A DNA stretch of 34,356 bases from Alphaproteobacteria bacterium. Lineage in GTDB: Bacteria > Pseudomonadota > Alphaproteobacteria > Rhodobacterales > Rhodobacteraceae. Below are positions 1-6,927 of this stretch, in pieces. The position numbers and the translations under genes are program-made. Below the pieces are notes generated by a model. That model saw only the letters and a program-made list of their open reading frames with translations, had not been told where the DNA came from and ran no database searches. How positions within the stretch are numbered: position 1 is the stretch's first letter; every line of letters starts with the position of its first letter. The stretch is taken from NCBI GenBank assembly GCA_016869835.1, contig VGDH01000020.1:1-34356 (forward strand), in the 5' to 3' direction.

Positions 1-52
1 CCTGCCGAAGCTTCAAAACAATGTCTTCCGGCTTATCTCGCTTTCCAGCCAT
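1..52 (-). CDS. IS3-family transposase OrfA, N-terminal 17 residues (partial)
   Basis: An ATG at 52-50 on the minus strand opens a frame reading MAGKRDKPEDIVLKLRQ, which continues beyond the window. This resembles the N-terminus of IS3-family OrfA proteins, which carry the helix-turn-helix that binds the element's ends and are joined to OrfB (the DDE integrase) by programmed frameshifting. A GGAGG sits about 10 bases upstream of the ATG. The family call rests on 17 residues plus the terminal repeat, so it is solid only at family level. Confidence 0.65.
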   Translation of the reverse strand, partial: MAGKRDKPEDIVLKLRQ

Positions 53-120
53 CTTCTGGTCCTCCAAAAAGTGGGATCATCATATCCCAGTTGGTGGACC
101 ACTTCAGTGGGGGCACTCCA
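1..120 (-). mobile_element. IS3-family insertion sequence, terminal fragment at window edge
   Basis: Read on the minus strand, this begins at about 120 with a tip starting TGGAGTGCCCCCACTGAAG. An untranslated leader, a GGAGG ribosome site and the start of an orfA-type transposase reading frame follow and run off the window at position 1. A GC-rich terminal repeat followed about 70 bp later by the orfA start is the usual IS3-family arrangement. Only one end lies in the window, so the size, subgroup and integrity of the element cannot be judged. The outer tip points towards the cupin-SnoaL gene. Confidence 0.7.
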
Positions 121-184
121 ATTCGCTTGCTGGCCGGACACATTGAGTTAAGCTCGCCCCGCAACACCCGCGGGAGGGCAGCAC

Positions 185-850
185 ATGACCGAAGTCGCCG
201 AAGCCGTTGTTCATATCGATGATGATCGCTTCAAGGTCACCGAATGGCGCTTCGCCCCGGGGGCCGAGACAGGCTGGCACCGGCACGGCCACGACTACGT
301 CATCGTGCCTCTGACGGACGGTACGCTGTCGCTTGATCTGCCGGGTGGCGGCAAAGCCGAGGCACAACTCCGCCAAGGAGTGCCCTATTCCCGCCGCGAG
401 GGCGTGGAGCATAACGTCATAAACGGATCGGCCACCGCGCCCCTAGCCTTTCTGGAGGTCGAGGTGATGGACGACGCCACGGCACACCGCCGTCGCGCGA
501 CGATGGAGGCGTTGATGACCGCTTTCAACAGCCGCGATCTCGACGCACTCATGGCCTGTATGGCCGAGGATTGTGCCTTCCACTCCGCCGCCGGCCCGGG
601 GGCCGAAGGCGTTGTGCACCGGGGCCGCGCCGCCGTACGCGCGGCTTACGCAGCGGTCTTCGACACCTTCCCGCAGGCGGAATGGGGCAAAGGGGCGCAT
701 CATGTCGAGGGTGACACAGGGCTGTCGACGTGGCAGTTCCGTGGCACCACGCGCGATGGCGCTGTGGTGGATGTGCGCGGCTGCGATGTCTTCACCTTCG
801 CCGGCGACCTGATCTCGCTGAAGGACAGCTACCGCAAGGCGCGCGGCTAG
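185..850 (+). CDS. Cupin / SnoaL-like (NTF2-fold) two-domain protein
   Basis: This is a 221-aa cytoplasmic protein with no signal peptide. Residues about 10-95 form a small cupin barrel with the metal-site pattern WHRHGHDY near residue 35 and a later EHN. Residues about 105-215 form a SnoaL-like NTF2-fold domain (MEALMTAFNSRDLDALMACM, then a late YRKARG tail), a fold used by small cyclases, isomerases and polyketide-modifying enzymes. GGGAGG lies 8 bases before the ATG, which fixes the start. It is the first gene inside the IS3 end and meets the GNAT gene tail to tail, with the two stop codons overlapping. Substrate and reaction are unknown; the fold assignments are inferred from sequence pattern. 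Confidence 0.72.
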   Translation: MTEVAEAVVHIDDDRFKVTEWRFAPGAETGWHRHGHDYVIVPLTDGTLSLDLPGGGKAEAQLRQGVPYSRREGVEHNVINGSATAPLAFLEVEVMDDATAHRRRATMEALMTAFNSRDLDALMACMAEDCAFHSAAGPGAEGVVHRGRAAVRAAYAAVFDTFPQAEWGKGAHHVEGDTGLSTWQFRGTTRDGAVVDVRGCDVFTFAGDLISLKDSYRKARG

Positions 851-1293
851 CCGCGGTTGTAGCGAATGAAGGGCGTGAGCTTGCCGATGCGGTCGTAAAG
901 CCGCCGCCCCGCCGCGTTGAAGTCCTGCGTCAGCCAGTAGACGGTAGGCGTGCCGTTCGCATCCGCCGCCGCATAGACCGCCTCGATCAGCCTGCGCCCC
1001 AGCCCTGTGCCGCGGGCCTGCGGATCGACATAGAGGTCCTGCAGATAGCAGACATTCTCGATCTTCCAGCAGTGGCGGTGGAAAAGGTAATGCGTCAGCC
1101 CCATCGCGCGGCCGTCCACTTGGGCGATGAAGCCGTTGAAATCCTGCGGATCGTCACCCAGAAGACGGGCGAAGGTGCTGGCATAGACCGCCTCGGGCAC
1201 TCGGGTCTCGTAATAGTCGAGATAGCCGCTCCAAAGGCGCCGCCAGTCGGCCTCATCGGCGAATTTCAGCGGGCGGATGGTCACGTCGGGCAT
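847..1293 (-). CDS. GNAT-family N-acetyltransferase
   Basis: This 148-aa protein has the single GNAT domain typical of the family. The acetyl-CoA pyrophosphate-binding loop is visible as ARGTGLGRRL at about residues 95-104. It follows the strand LQDLYVDP and precedes the helix LIEAVYAAAD, and the C-terminal GRRLYDRIGK matches the usual motif B end. These proteins transfer an acetyl group from acetyl-CoA to a primary amine on a small molecule or protein. The acceptor cannot be predicted. The stop codon overlaps that of the cupin-SnoaL gene on the other strand by two bases, and the gene lies about 50 bp beyond the liv-type binding-protein stop. Confidence 0.85.
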   Translation of the reverse strand: MPDVTIRPLKFADEADWRRLWSGYLDYYETRVPEAVYASTFARLLGDDPQDFNGFIAQVDGRAMGLTHYLFHRHCWKIENVCYLQDLYVDPQARGTGLGRRLIEAVYAAADANGTPTVYWLTQDFNAAGRRLYDRIGKLTPFIRYNRG

Positions 1294-1345
1294 GGGGCCT
1301 CCGGCAGGGAAGGCCGGCCCCGCGAAGGCGGGGCCGGCCGGAGTG

Positions 1346-2524
1346 TCAGTCCATCAGATCGGCGACCGGAATCGGCTCCGAGATCGTCCATTCATCGACA
1401 ACGCCGGGCTTGCCTGCATTCGTCTCGACGATAAGGTAGCGCGCCTGGTTCTGGTGGTGCAATTCCGACGTGAAAGTGCGCGGTCCGAAGAGCGTGGGCT
1501 CGCCGTTCATCTTCTCCAGTTCGGCCACCACGGCCGACGTCTCGGTCGTGCCGGCGCGTTCCACCGCTTTGGCCCAGACATCGATCCCCACGTAGCCCGG
1601 GTAGACATACTGCGTCGACGGATCACCCCCGGTCACTTCCTTGTACTTGGCGTTGAACTCGGTCACCGCCGGGTTCGGGTCGTCGTCATAGATGGACCCC
1701 TGCACCGGAACGAAGAAGTTCGACAGATCCGGCACCGCCGACAGCCAGTAGGACCCGTCCACGCCCGACCCGTTCAGGATCATCGAGTTGATCCCCGCAG
1801 CGCGGATCTGCTTGATGGCTGAAACGGCGCCCGGCATCATCGTGCAGAGCATGATCGCATCGGGTTCCTCGGGCAGCGACTTGATCCGGGTGATCTGCGC
1901 GGCGATCGAGGCGTCTTCGTTCAGGAAGGTGTCCTCGCCCACCAGCTTGGCATCGGCCAGCTTCGGTAGCATGTAGTCAAAGCCGTCGCAGATGCCCTTG
2001 TTGTATTCGGTCCAGGTATCGAGCAGGCGGTAGTAGGTGCGCGCGCCCTTCTTGTTGTAGGACCATTCGGCCATCGTGGCGCCCTGCACCGCCGCAAGGA
2101 CCGACCCCGAGAAGGAGTTCGGGCCCACGCCCTGAATGCCCGCCTTGATCGATTCCGCACAGAGGAAGAACGAGATCAGGCCCGAGCTTTCGGCCGTCAG
2201 CGCCGCCGGTGCGCCGAAGTCATAGTCGCAGGACACCACCACCATGTCGGCGCCCTGATCGATCACCGAAAGGCCGGCCTTGGCACCTTCGGCCCGGTCG
2301 GTCTTGGTATCGGCGTTCACCACCTCGATTTGCTTGCCCAGCAGCCCGCCCGCAGCGTTGATTTCGGCGATGCGGATCATCGCGGCGTCCTGCGCGGGCT
2401 TGTCGTAGGCCTCCATGAAGCCGGTCTCGGCCGTGGCGAAGCCGACGATGATGCGCTCGTCATCGGCGAAGGCGGCCGTGCACAAGCAGGTTGTTGCGGC
2501 AAATATTGCTGTCAGTCTTTTCAT
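1346..2524 (-). CDS. Branched-chain amino-acid-type ABC transporter substrate-binding protein (LivK-like)
   Basis: This 392-aa protein is a periplasmic type I solute-binding protein. Residues 1-20 are a Sec signal peptide ending AAFA before DDE. The mature protein opens with IIVGFATAETG and contains the family's AEINAAGGLLGKQIEVV segment, where the incoming ligand pocket and hinge begin. The start ATG overlaps the stop of the upstream permease (ATGA), so the two are translationally coupled. Ligands of this family include branched-chain amino acids, amides, urea and aromatic acids, and the specificity is not readable here. No LivH, LivG or LivF gene lies in the window and the partner permease is truncated, so this transporter may not work as encoded here. 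Confidence 0.9.
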   Translation of the reverse strand: MKRLTAIFAATTCLCTAAFADDERIIVGFATAETGFMEAYDKPAQDAAMIRIAEINAAGGLLGKQIEVVNADTKTDRAEGAKAGLSVIDQGADMVVVSCDYDFGAPAALTAESSGLISFFLCAESIKAGIQGVGPNSFSGSVLAAVQGATMAEWSYNKKGARTYYRLLDTWTEYNKGICDGFDYMLPKLADAKLVGEDTFLNEDASIAAQITRIKSLPEEPDAIMLCTMMPGAVSAIKQIRAAGINSMILNGSGVDGSYWLSAVPDLSNFFVPVQGSIYDDDPNPAVTEFNAKYKEVTGGDPSTQYVYPGYVGIDVWAKAVERAGTTETSAVVAELEKMNGEPTLFGPRTFTSELHHQNQARYLIVETNAGKPGVVDEWTISEPIPVADLMD

Positions 2525-3483
2525 GGTTGGTCTCCCGTTGGTTGATTTTTGCTGTCTGTTCCGGGCGCGCCCGGTTTCGAGGACCGGCTCAGCCGACCGG
2601 TCCATTCGCTGTTGCCCATTATTCCGGCAGGCCGGAACATGAGGATCAGGATCATCACCACCCCGAGGGCGATCTCTTGCACCCCCCCGGGCAGGGCGAA
2701 GGTGGTCTCGCCGACGGCCACCCCGGCTTCCAGCCAGCGCAGGAGCTGAATCAGGCTGGACAGGATCAACACGCCGATCACCGCGCCCGACAGGCTGCCC
2801 ATTCCCCCCACGACCAGCATCGAAAGCGTGGTGAATGTCAGGCCGAGGTAGAAGGTGTCGGGTGTCACAAGGCCAATGGAATGGGCATAAAGCGCGCCCC
2901 CCGCGCCCATGATCGCGCCCGACAGGACAAAGGCCACCAGCCGCACGCGCGGAATGTCCACCCCGCTTGCCGCCGCCGCCGTAGGCTCGTCCCGCGCGGC
3001 CCGCAGCGCCAGCCCATGGCGGCTGATCGAGAAGGCCCACGCGGCAAAGACCGCCAGCACCGCCGCCACCAGATAAGGCCAGACGGTCCGCACAATCGGG
3101 ATTCCCACGACCGACGAGGTGGCCGCTGTCACGCTGTCCCAGTTCGAATAGATTGAGTTGACCATGGCCAGCATCGCGAAGGTCGCGATCGAGGCCGCGA
3201 TCCCCGAGAGCCGCATCAGCACCGCGCCAAAGAACAGCGCCCAAAAGGCCGCGAACCCTCCTCCCGCGATGGCTGCCGCCCAGAAGGGGATCTCCAACTG
3301 CATCAGCCAATCGGGCAGGCCCGGCATGGCGATGCCCTTCATCATCGGCTTGATGGTGGTCCAGGCCGCGACGTAGCCGCCAAGGCAGGCAAATGCGACG
3401 TGACCAAAGGAGATCACGCCCGAATTTCCGATGAAGGTGTAAAGCCCGACGACAAAGATCACCTGCAGGAAGATGTCGATCAC
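2521..3483 (-). CDS. LivM-like branched-chain amino acid ABC permease, N-terminally truncated
   Basis: This is a 320-aa polytopic membrane protein of the LivM/LivH permease family. It opens with a hydrophobic helix, then shows the family segment VISFGHVAFACLGGYVAAW and, near the C-terminus, GGMGSLSGAVIGV and the usual FRPAG. Family members normally carry an extra 30-60 residues before this first helix. Here the frame opens with a GTG at 3483 and the sequence just upstream belongs to a LysR gene on the other strand, so the true 5' end appears to have been lost. There is no convincing ribosome site before the GTG. The start is therefore the first in-frame possibility rather than a proven one, and the gene may be a pseudogene. 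Confidence 0.78.
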   Translation of the reverse strand: MIDIFLQVIFVVGLYTFIGNSGVISFGHVAFACLGGYVAAWTTIKPMMKGIAMPGLPDWLMQLEIPFWAAAIAGGGFAAFWALFFGAVLMRLSGIAASIATFAMLAMVNSIYSNWDSVTAATSSVVGIPIVRTVWPYLVAAVLAVFAAWAFSISRHGLALRAARDEPTAAAASGVDIPRVRLVAFVLSGAIMGAGGALYAHSIGLVTPDTFYLGLTFTTLSMLVVGGMGSLSGAVIGVLILSSLIQLLRWLEAGVAVGETTFALPGGVQEIALGVVMILILMFRPAGIMGNSEWTGRLSRSSKPGAPGTDSKNQPTGDQP

Positions 3484-3747
3484 GGTCTGGTCCCGCAGGT
3501 CGCCTTCGCCACCTCATCCGTCGAGGCGGTGCGTTCCATGGTTGCCGCTGGCATGGGGGTGACGATCCTGTCCGATATGGTCTACCGCCCGTGGTCGCTT
3601 GAGGGCCAGCGCATCGAACAGCGCGTCACCGTCGAGCCCGTGCCCTCCATGGATGTGGGCCTGACATGGGCGCGCCACCGCCCGCTCGTGGGTCCGGCAC
3701 AGGTCTTCCGCGCCTTTCTCTCGTTGATCCTCGGCTCGGGCGGCTAA
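3484..3747 (+). pseudogene. LysR-family transcriptional regulator, C-terminal fragment
   Basis: The plus-strand frame VPQVAFATSSVEAVRSMVAA and the following GVTILSDMVYRPWSLEG match the end of the effector-binding domain of LysR-type regulators. About 85 residues remain and end in a normal stop (TAA, 3745-3747). The N-terminal helix-turn-helix and the first effector subdomain, roughly 200 residues, are missing. The homology begins directly where the LivM-like frame of the opposite strand ends, so a deletion or inversion joined two unrelated genes. An open frame with a start inside the permease exists, but it is a chance fusion. Confidence 0.75.
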
Positions 3748-3761
3748 GGTTCCCGGGAACC
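3748..3761. repeat. Perfect 14-bp palindrome GGTTCCCGGGAACC after the LysR fragment
   Basis: GGTTCCCGGGAACC starts immediately after the TAA of the LysR remnant. It is fully self-complementary, but no run of T follows. It may be the remains of the regulator gene's terminator hairpin. Confidence 0.4.
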
Positions 3762-3965
3762 GCCGTTCCGGGCCGATCGCACGTCCAGCAATCACATGGC
3801 TGTCAACGCCGGAGTAAAATTGGGCCACGTGGCGGCGCAAAACTGGGCCACTTTGGGTTTGCGCGGGAGGCGCGCGGAGGGCGGCGGCCAGTCAGCCGCA
3901 CTCTCCATGTAGCTGGCGGGTGACTGGCCGCCTTGGACCGTCAGGTCCAAGTCTGATGCTTTGGA

Positions 3966-4730
3966 TCAGGTGTTGTCGCTTGGCTTGCGCGCACGGCTTT
4001 GCGCGAGGCGATAGCTTTCGCCGTTCATCTCGAGGATGCTGACGTGGTGGGTGAGGCGGTCGAGCAGGGCGCCGGTGAGACGCTCGGATCCGAAGGTCTC
4101 GGTCCATTCATCGAAGGGCAGATTGCTGGTGATCAGGGTGGCGCCGCGCTCGTAGCGTTGCGAGATCAGCTCGAACAGCAGTTCGGCGCCGGTCTTGGAC
4201 AGGGGTACGAAGCCCAGTTCGTCGATGATCAGCAGCTTGTATCCCACCATCTGCTTCTGCAGGCGCAGGAGCCGCCGTTCGTCGCGGGCCTCCATCAGCT
4301 CGTTCACGAGGGCCGCCGCGGTGGTGAAGCCGACGGCGAGGCCCTTCTGGCAGGCGGCAAGCCCGAGCCCGAGGGCGACATGGGTCTTGCCGGTGCCGCT
4401 CGGGCCGAGGGCGATGACGTTCTCGCGCCGTTCGACCCATTCACAACGGGCCAGTTCAAGCACCTGCATCTTGTTGAGCTTGGGGATCGCCTTGAAGTCG
4501 AAGCTGTCAAGGCTCTTGACCGCCGGGAACCTCGCGGCCTTGATGCGCCGCTCGATCATCCGGCGCTCGCGGTCGATCAGTTCCAGCTCCACCAGCCGGG
4601 CGAGGAACTGGACGTGATCCTGCCCCTCGGCGGCACACAGGCGGGCGAGCTTGTCGTATTCCCTGAGGAAGGTCGGCAGCTTCAGCGTCTTCAGGTGGTG
4701 GGCAAGCAGGATCTTCGGGGCCTCGCTCAT
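3966..4730 (-). CDS. istB: IS21-family transposition helper ATPase IstB
   Basis: This 254-aa protein is a AAA+ ATPase of the DnaC/IstB type that helps the IstA transposase choose and activate its target. The Walker A motif GPSGTGKTH and the Walker B segment LLIIDELGF are both present. The N-terminal MSEAPKILLAHHLKTLKLP is typical of IS21 helpers. The start ATG at 4730 overlaps the istA stop, as usual for the family. The gene itself looks intact and of normal length, but its partner istA is reduced to a C-terminal remnant. Confidence 0.92.
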   Translation of the reverse strand: MSEAPKILLAHHLKTLKLPTFLREYDKLARLCAAEGQDHVQFLARLVELELIDRERRMIERRIKAARFPAVKSLDSFDFKAIPKLNKMQVLELARCEWVERRENVIALGPSGTGKTHVALGLGLAACQKGLAVGFTTAAALVNELMEARDERRLLRLQKQMVGYKLLIIDELGFVPLSKTGAELLFELISQRYERGATLITSNLPFDEWTETFGSERLTGALLDRLTHHVSILEMNGESYRLAQSRARKPSDNT

Positions 4731-4964
4731 GCGCCATCTCCCGTCATCAGGCACATGTAGCTGGCCGCCGAGGTGGTCCCGACAGTGGCGCGCGGCAGAT
4801 AGGGGTAAATGTCGAGGTCGAGCCTGGGCGGCCGCTTCTCGACCCGGCACAGGACCAGATGCTTGATCGCATCGAAGCCGACCGCGCCCATGCGCAGCGC
4901 CGTCTTCACGGCGGCATGCAGGTCATCCAAGTCGAAGGTCTCCAGGAGCCGCAGGACCTGCACA
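4727..4964 (-). pseudogene. istA: IS21-family transposase IstA, C-terminal remnant
   Basis: About 79 codons remain of a transposase normally around 500 residues long. The surviving part reads VQVLRLLETFDLDDLHAAVK and later KRPPRLDLDIYPYLP, which is the family's C-terminal tail. The integrase (DDE) and helix-turn-helix domains are gone. The frame stays open to 4999, but similarity to IstA stops at the boundary with the 36-bp IS66-like end. A GTG near the break could start a short frame, which is unlikely to matter biologically. Confidence 0.8.
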
Positions 4965-5000
4965 GGTGCTGTCAGACGAATGCTAACCAGTCTCCGTTAC
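4965..5000 (-). repeat. Solo IS66-like terminal sequence, copy 1
   Basis: Read on the minus strand, this 36-bp segment starts GTAACGGAGACTGG and ends GTCTGACAGCACC. A GTAA tip with an internal CGTCTGACAGCACC resembles the ends of IS66-family elements; this is from memory and was not searched. It is directly abutted by the istA remnant. A diverged copy in the same orientation lies at 14794-14829, with 27 of 36 positions identical by eye. Confidence 0.5.
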
Positions 5001-5063
5001 CCCAGCCCTGCGTTTCGATCCGTCCAAGACCGTCCGGAGGCGCGGCTCCAGCGATGGCATCCG

Positions 5064-5858
5064 TCAGTGGTTTCCCAGGATGTCGCGCACTTCGGCCACG
5101 AGGGCGTTGAATTCCGGGGTCAGCGTGATCTCGGGTTTGCGCGGGCGAGCAAAGGGCACGTGGACGATGCGCGCGAGGCGACCGGGGCGGGGCGTCATCA
5201 CCATGACTTCGTCCGCAAGGAAGATCGCCTCAAGGATATTGTGGGTGACGAAAAGCGTGGTCGCCCCGACCTCGGTCACAATGCGCATGAGTTCAACGTT
5301 CAGACGCTCACGGGTGAATTCGTCCAGCGCGCCAAAGGGTTCGTCGAGGAGAAGCACATCCGCCCCGGTCATCAGCAGCCGGGCCAAGGCCACGCGCTGC
5401 TGCATGCCCCCCGACAATTGGCTGGGGAAGGAAAAGGCAAAATCCCTAAGCCCGACAAGGTCGAGATACGCCATCGCCTTTTTGCGGTCGCCGGCCGTAA
5501 TGGCGCGCCCGATCTCGACCGGAAGAAGGACGTTCTCGGCGGCTGTGCGCCATTCAAGAAGGGTGGCCTTCTGGAACATGAGGCCGACGTCCGTCCGTGG
5601 CCCCTTGACGTCACTGTCATGGACACTGAGCTGGCCCGAGGTCCGGTCGATCAACCCCGCGATCAGCCGCAGAAGCGTGGACTTGCCGCAGCCCGACGGG
5701 CCCACGAGGCTGACGAAGGAACCGGGTGCGACATCGAAGGTCGCGCCTTCAAGCGCGATGACGGCACCGCCGCCAAAGGTCTTGCCGACCGCGCGGCCCG
5801 AGATGACCGGCGCGGCTGCGGCGCGGGCCGTGCTTTCGCCCTTGGGTTCAGCCGGCAT
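5064..5858 (-). CDS. NitT/TauT-type ABC transporter ATP-binding protein
   Basis: This 264-aa cytoplasmic ATPase belongs to the nitrate/sulfonate/taurine (SsuB/TauB) group. Walker A GPSGCGKST lies at residues 53-61, followed by the Q-loop region (LMFQKATLL), the signature LSGGMQQR, Walker B VLLLDEPFGALDE and the H-loop LFVTHN. The start at MPAEPKGE is chosen because a GGAGG stands 6 bases before its ATG; the longer open frame upstream runs into the preceding gene. It is the last gene of the minus-strand operon. It is the only ATPase in the cluster, so it most likely powers the two permeases encoded 6 kb away at 11.8-13.6 kb. Confidence 0.9.
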   Translation of the reverse strand: MPAEPKGESTARAAAAPVISGRAVGKTFGGGAVIALEGATFDVAPGSFVSLVGPSGCGKSTLLRLIAGLIDRTSGQLSVHDSDVKGPRTDVGLMFQKATLLEWRTAAENVLLPVEIGRAITAGDRKKAMAYLDLVGLRDFAFSFPSQLSGGMQQRVALARLLMTGADVLLLDEPFGALDEFTRERLNVELMRIVTEVGATTLFVTHNILEAIFLADEVMVMTPRPGRLARIVHVPFARPRKPEITLTPEFNALVAEVRDILGNH

Positions 5859-5904
5859 GTTCGCCTCCTTTGTCGGGTGTTTTCGGCGTGGCGGTTTGCA
5901 CGGG

Positions 5905-6903
5905 TCAGACCTTTGGCAGGCGCGCTTCGGCAGCGGTGTGAAGCAAGGACCTCCGTTGGGCCGCGGTAAGGCGAAGGCTGTCGATGACCTCGACCGCGTC
6001 GTACTGGCCCATGTCGAAGGGATAGTCGCTGCCAAGCATGACCCGGTCGGCCCCCGCCCAGTCGACAAGGAACTGCAACTGGTGGGGACCGTGCAGGATC
6101 GTGTCGAAGAGGAGGCGGTCGATCGACGGGCCTGGTTCACCCTTGAGCCGCACCTTGGCTTCGGCCCGTTCGGCCCAGCCGTGGACCCAGCGGGCTGCCT
6201 GATACGGTGTGAAGCCTCCGCCATGGCTCAGAACGATCTGCAGGCCCGGAAACCGCTCGAGCACACCGCCGAAGACAAGGCAGGCGGCGGCAATCGTGGT
6301 GTCCAGCGGGTTGCCGACGAAGTTGTTGAGGTAATAGCTTTTCTGCCGGTCCATTCCCGCGATCTTGACCGGGTGGAGAAGAAGGAAGGCGCCGCGCGCC
6401 TCCGCCTCGGCCCAGAACGGATCGAGGTCCGGATCGTCAAGGTTCCTGCCTTCGACATGGCTGCCGATCATCGCGCCCAGAAGACCGTCCTTTGTCATCG
6501 CGCGGCGCAGTTCGGTGGCGGCCAAGTCAGGCGCCTGCATCGGCACGGTGGCCAGTCCCATGAAGCGGTCGGGCATGGCGCGGACGCGGCGTGCGATGCC
6601 GGCGTTCTGAATGCGCGCGGCGGTCAGCCCATCCTCTGCCGGCTTGTCGTAGAGCACAGTCTGGGGGACGACGGCCAGAAGCTGTCGGTCGAAGCCCGCG
6701 TTTGCCATGTCGGCAAGACGTCGGGCGACGTCCCAGCCGCCGCGGGGAAAGTTGTGATAAGGTGCACCCGAAACGACAAGCGTGCCGAAGTCTCCGTCGT
6801 TCGTGTGAAGTTCAAGCCCGCAATCGGGAAGGGCACGCTGAATTTCGGCAAGCGTTTCGGTCTCGATGATATGGGCGTGGATGTCTAGCGTCTGGCCGGT
6901 CAC
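5905..6903 (-). CDS. Amidohydrolase-2 family enzyme, ACMSD-like decarboxylase or hydrolase
   Basis: This 332-aa metal-dependent TIM-barrel protein is close in length to 2-amino-3-carboxymuconate-6-semialdehyde decarboxylase (ACMSD). The metal and catalytic residues are at nearly the same numbers as in Pseudomonas fluorescens ACMSD: H9 and H11 (DIHAH), H177 (LLHPVK), H227 (VLSHGGG) and D293 (GSDYPFDMG), against H9, H11, H177, H228 and D294 there. R238 sits where ACMSD has a substrate-carboxylate arginine, but the equivalent of its Arg51 is not evident. The family contains non-oxidative decarboxylases and hydrolases of ring-derived acids. The start is a GTG at 6903 with a perfect GGAGG upstream. 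It lies 24 bp after the oxidoreductase, in an operon. The substrate is unknown. Confidence 0.85.
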   Translation of the reverse strand: MTGQTLDIHAHIIETETLAEIQRALPDCGLELHTNDGDFGTLVVSGAPYHNFPRGGWDVARRLADMANAGFDRQLLAVVPQTVLYDKPAEDGLTAARIQNAGIARRVRAMPDRFMGLATVPMQAPDLAATELRRAMTKDGLLGAMIGSHVEGRNLDDPDLDPFWAEAEARGAFLLLHPVKIAGMDRQKSYYLNNFVGNPLDTTIAAACLVFGGVLERFPGLQIVLSHGGGFTPYQAARWVHGWAERAEAKVRLKGEPGPSIDRLLFDTILHGPHQLQFLVDWAGADRVMLGSDYPFDMGQYDAVEVIDSLRLTAAQRRSLLHTAAEARLPKV

Positions 6904-6927
6904 GGGAAGTCCTCCTTCGTCTTGCTG

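Larger units (their letters stand above)
3801..4964 (-). mobile_element. IS21-family insertion sequence, truncated
   Basis: One end begins at about 3801 with TGTCAACGCCGG and carries the short repeated terminal segments typical of IS21 elements: AAAATTGGGCCACGTG near 3817 and AAAACTGGGCCACTTT near 3838. Inwards lie a complete istB and the last 80 or so codons of istA, overlapping as ATGA. The other half of the element is missing (most of istA and the second end). IstA similarity stops at about 4964, exactly where an unrelated 36-bp IS-like end starts. The element cannot transpose by itself. Confidence 0.82.

Noticed and set aside
1346-3517. 723-residue fused frame covering the binding protein and the region upstream
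   Set aside because: Only the last 392 residues make sense, and they begin with a signal peptide. The rest is an out-of-frame reading of the permease.
3400-3747. Intact 115-aa plus-strand protein
   Set aside because: Its first third is antisense to the permease; only the end is LysR-like, so it is a chance fusion at a breakpoint.
5080-6888. 602-codon plus-strand frame across the ATPase and amidohydrolase
   Set aside because: It covers two well-supported minus-strand genes and has no domain.
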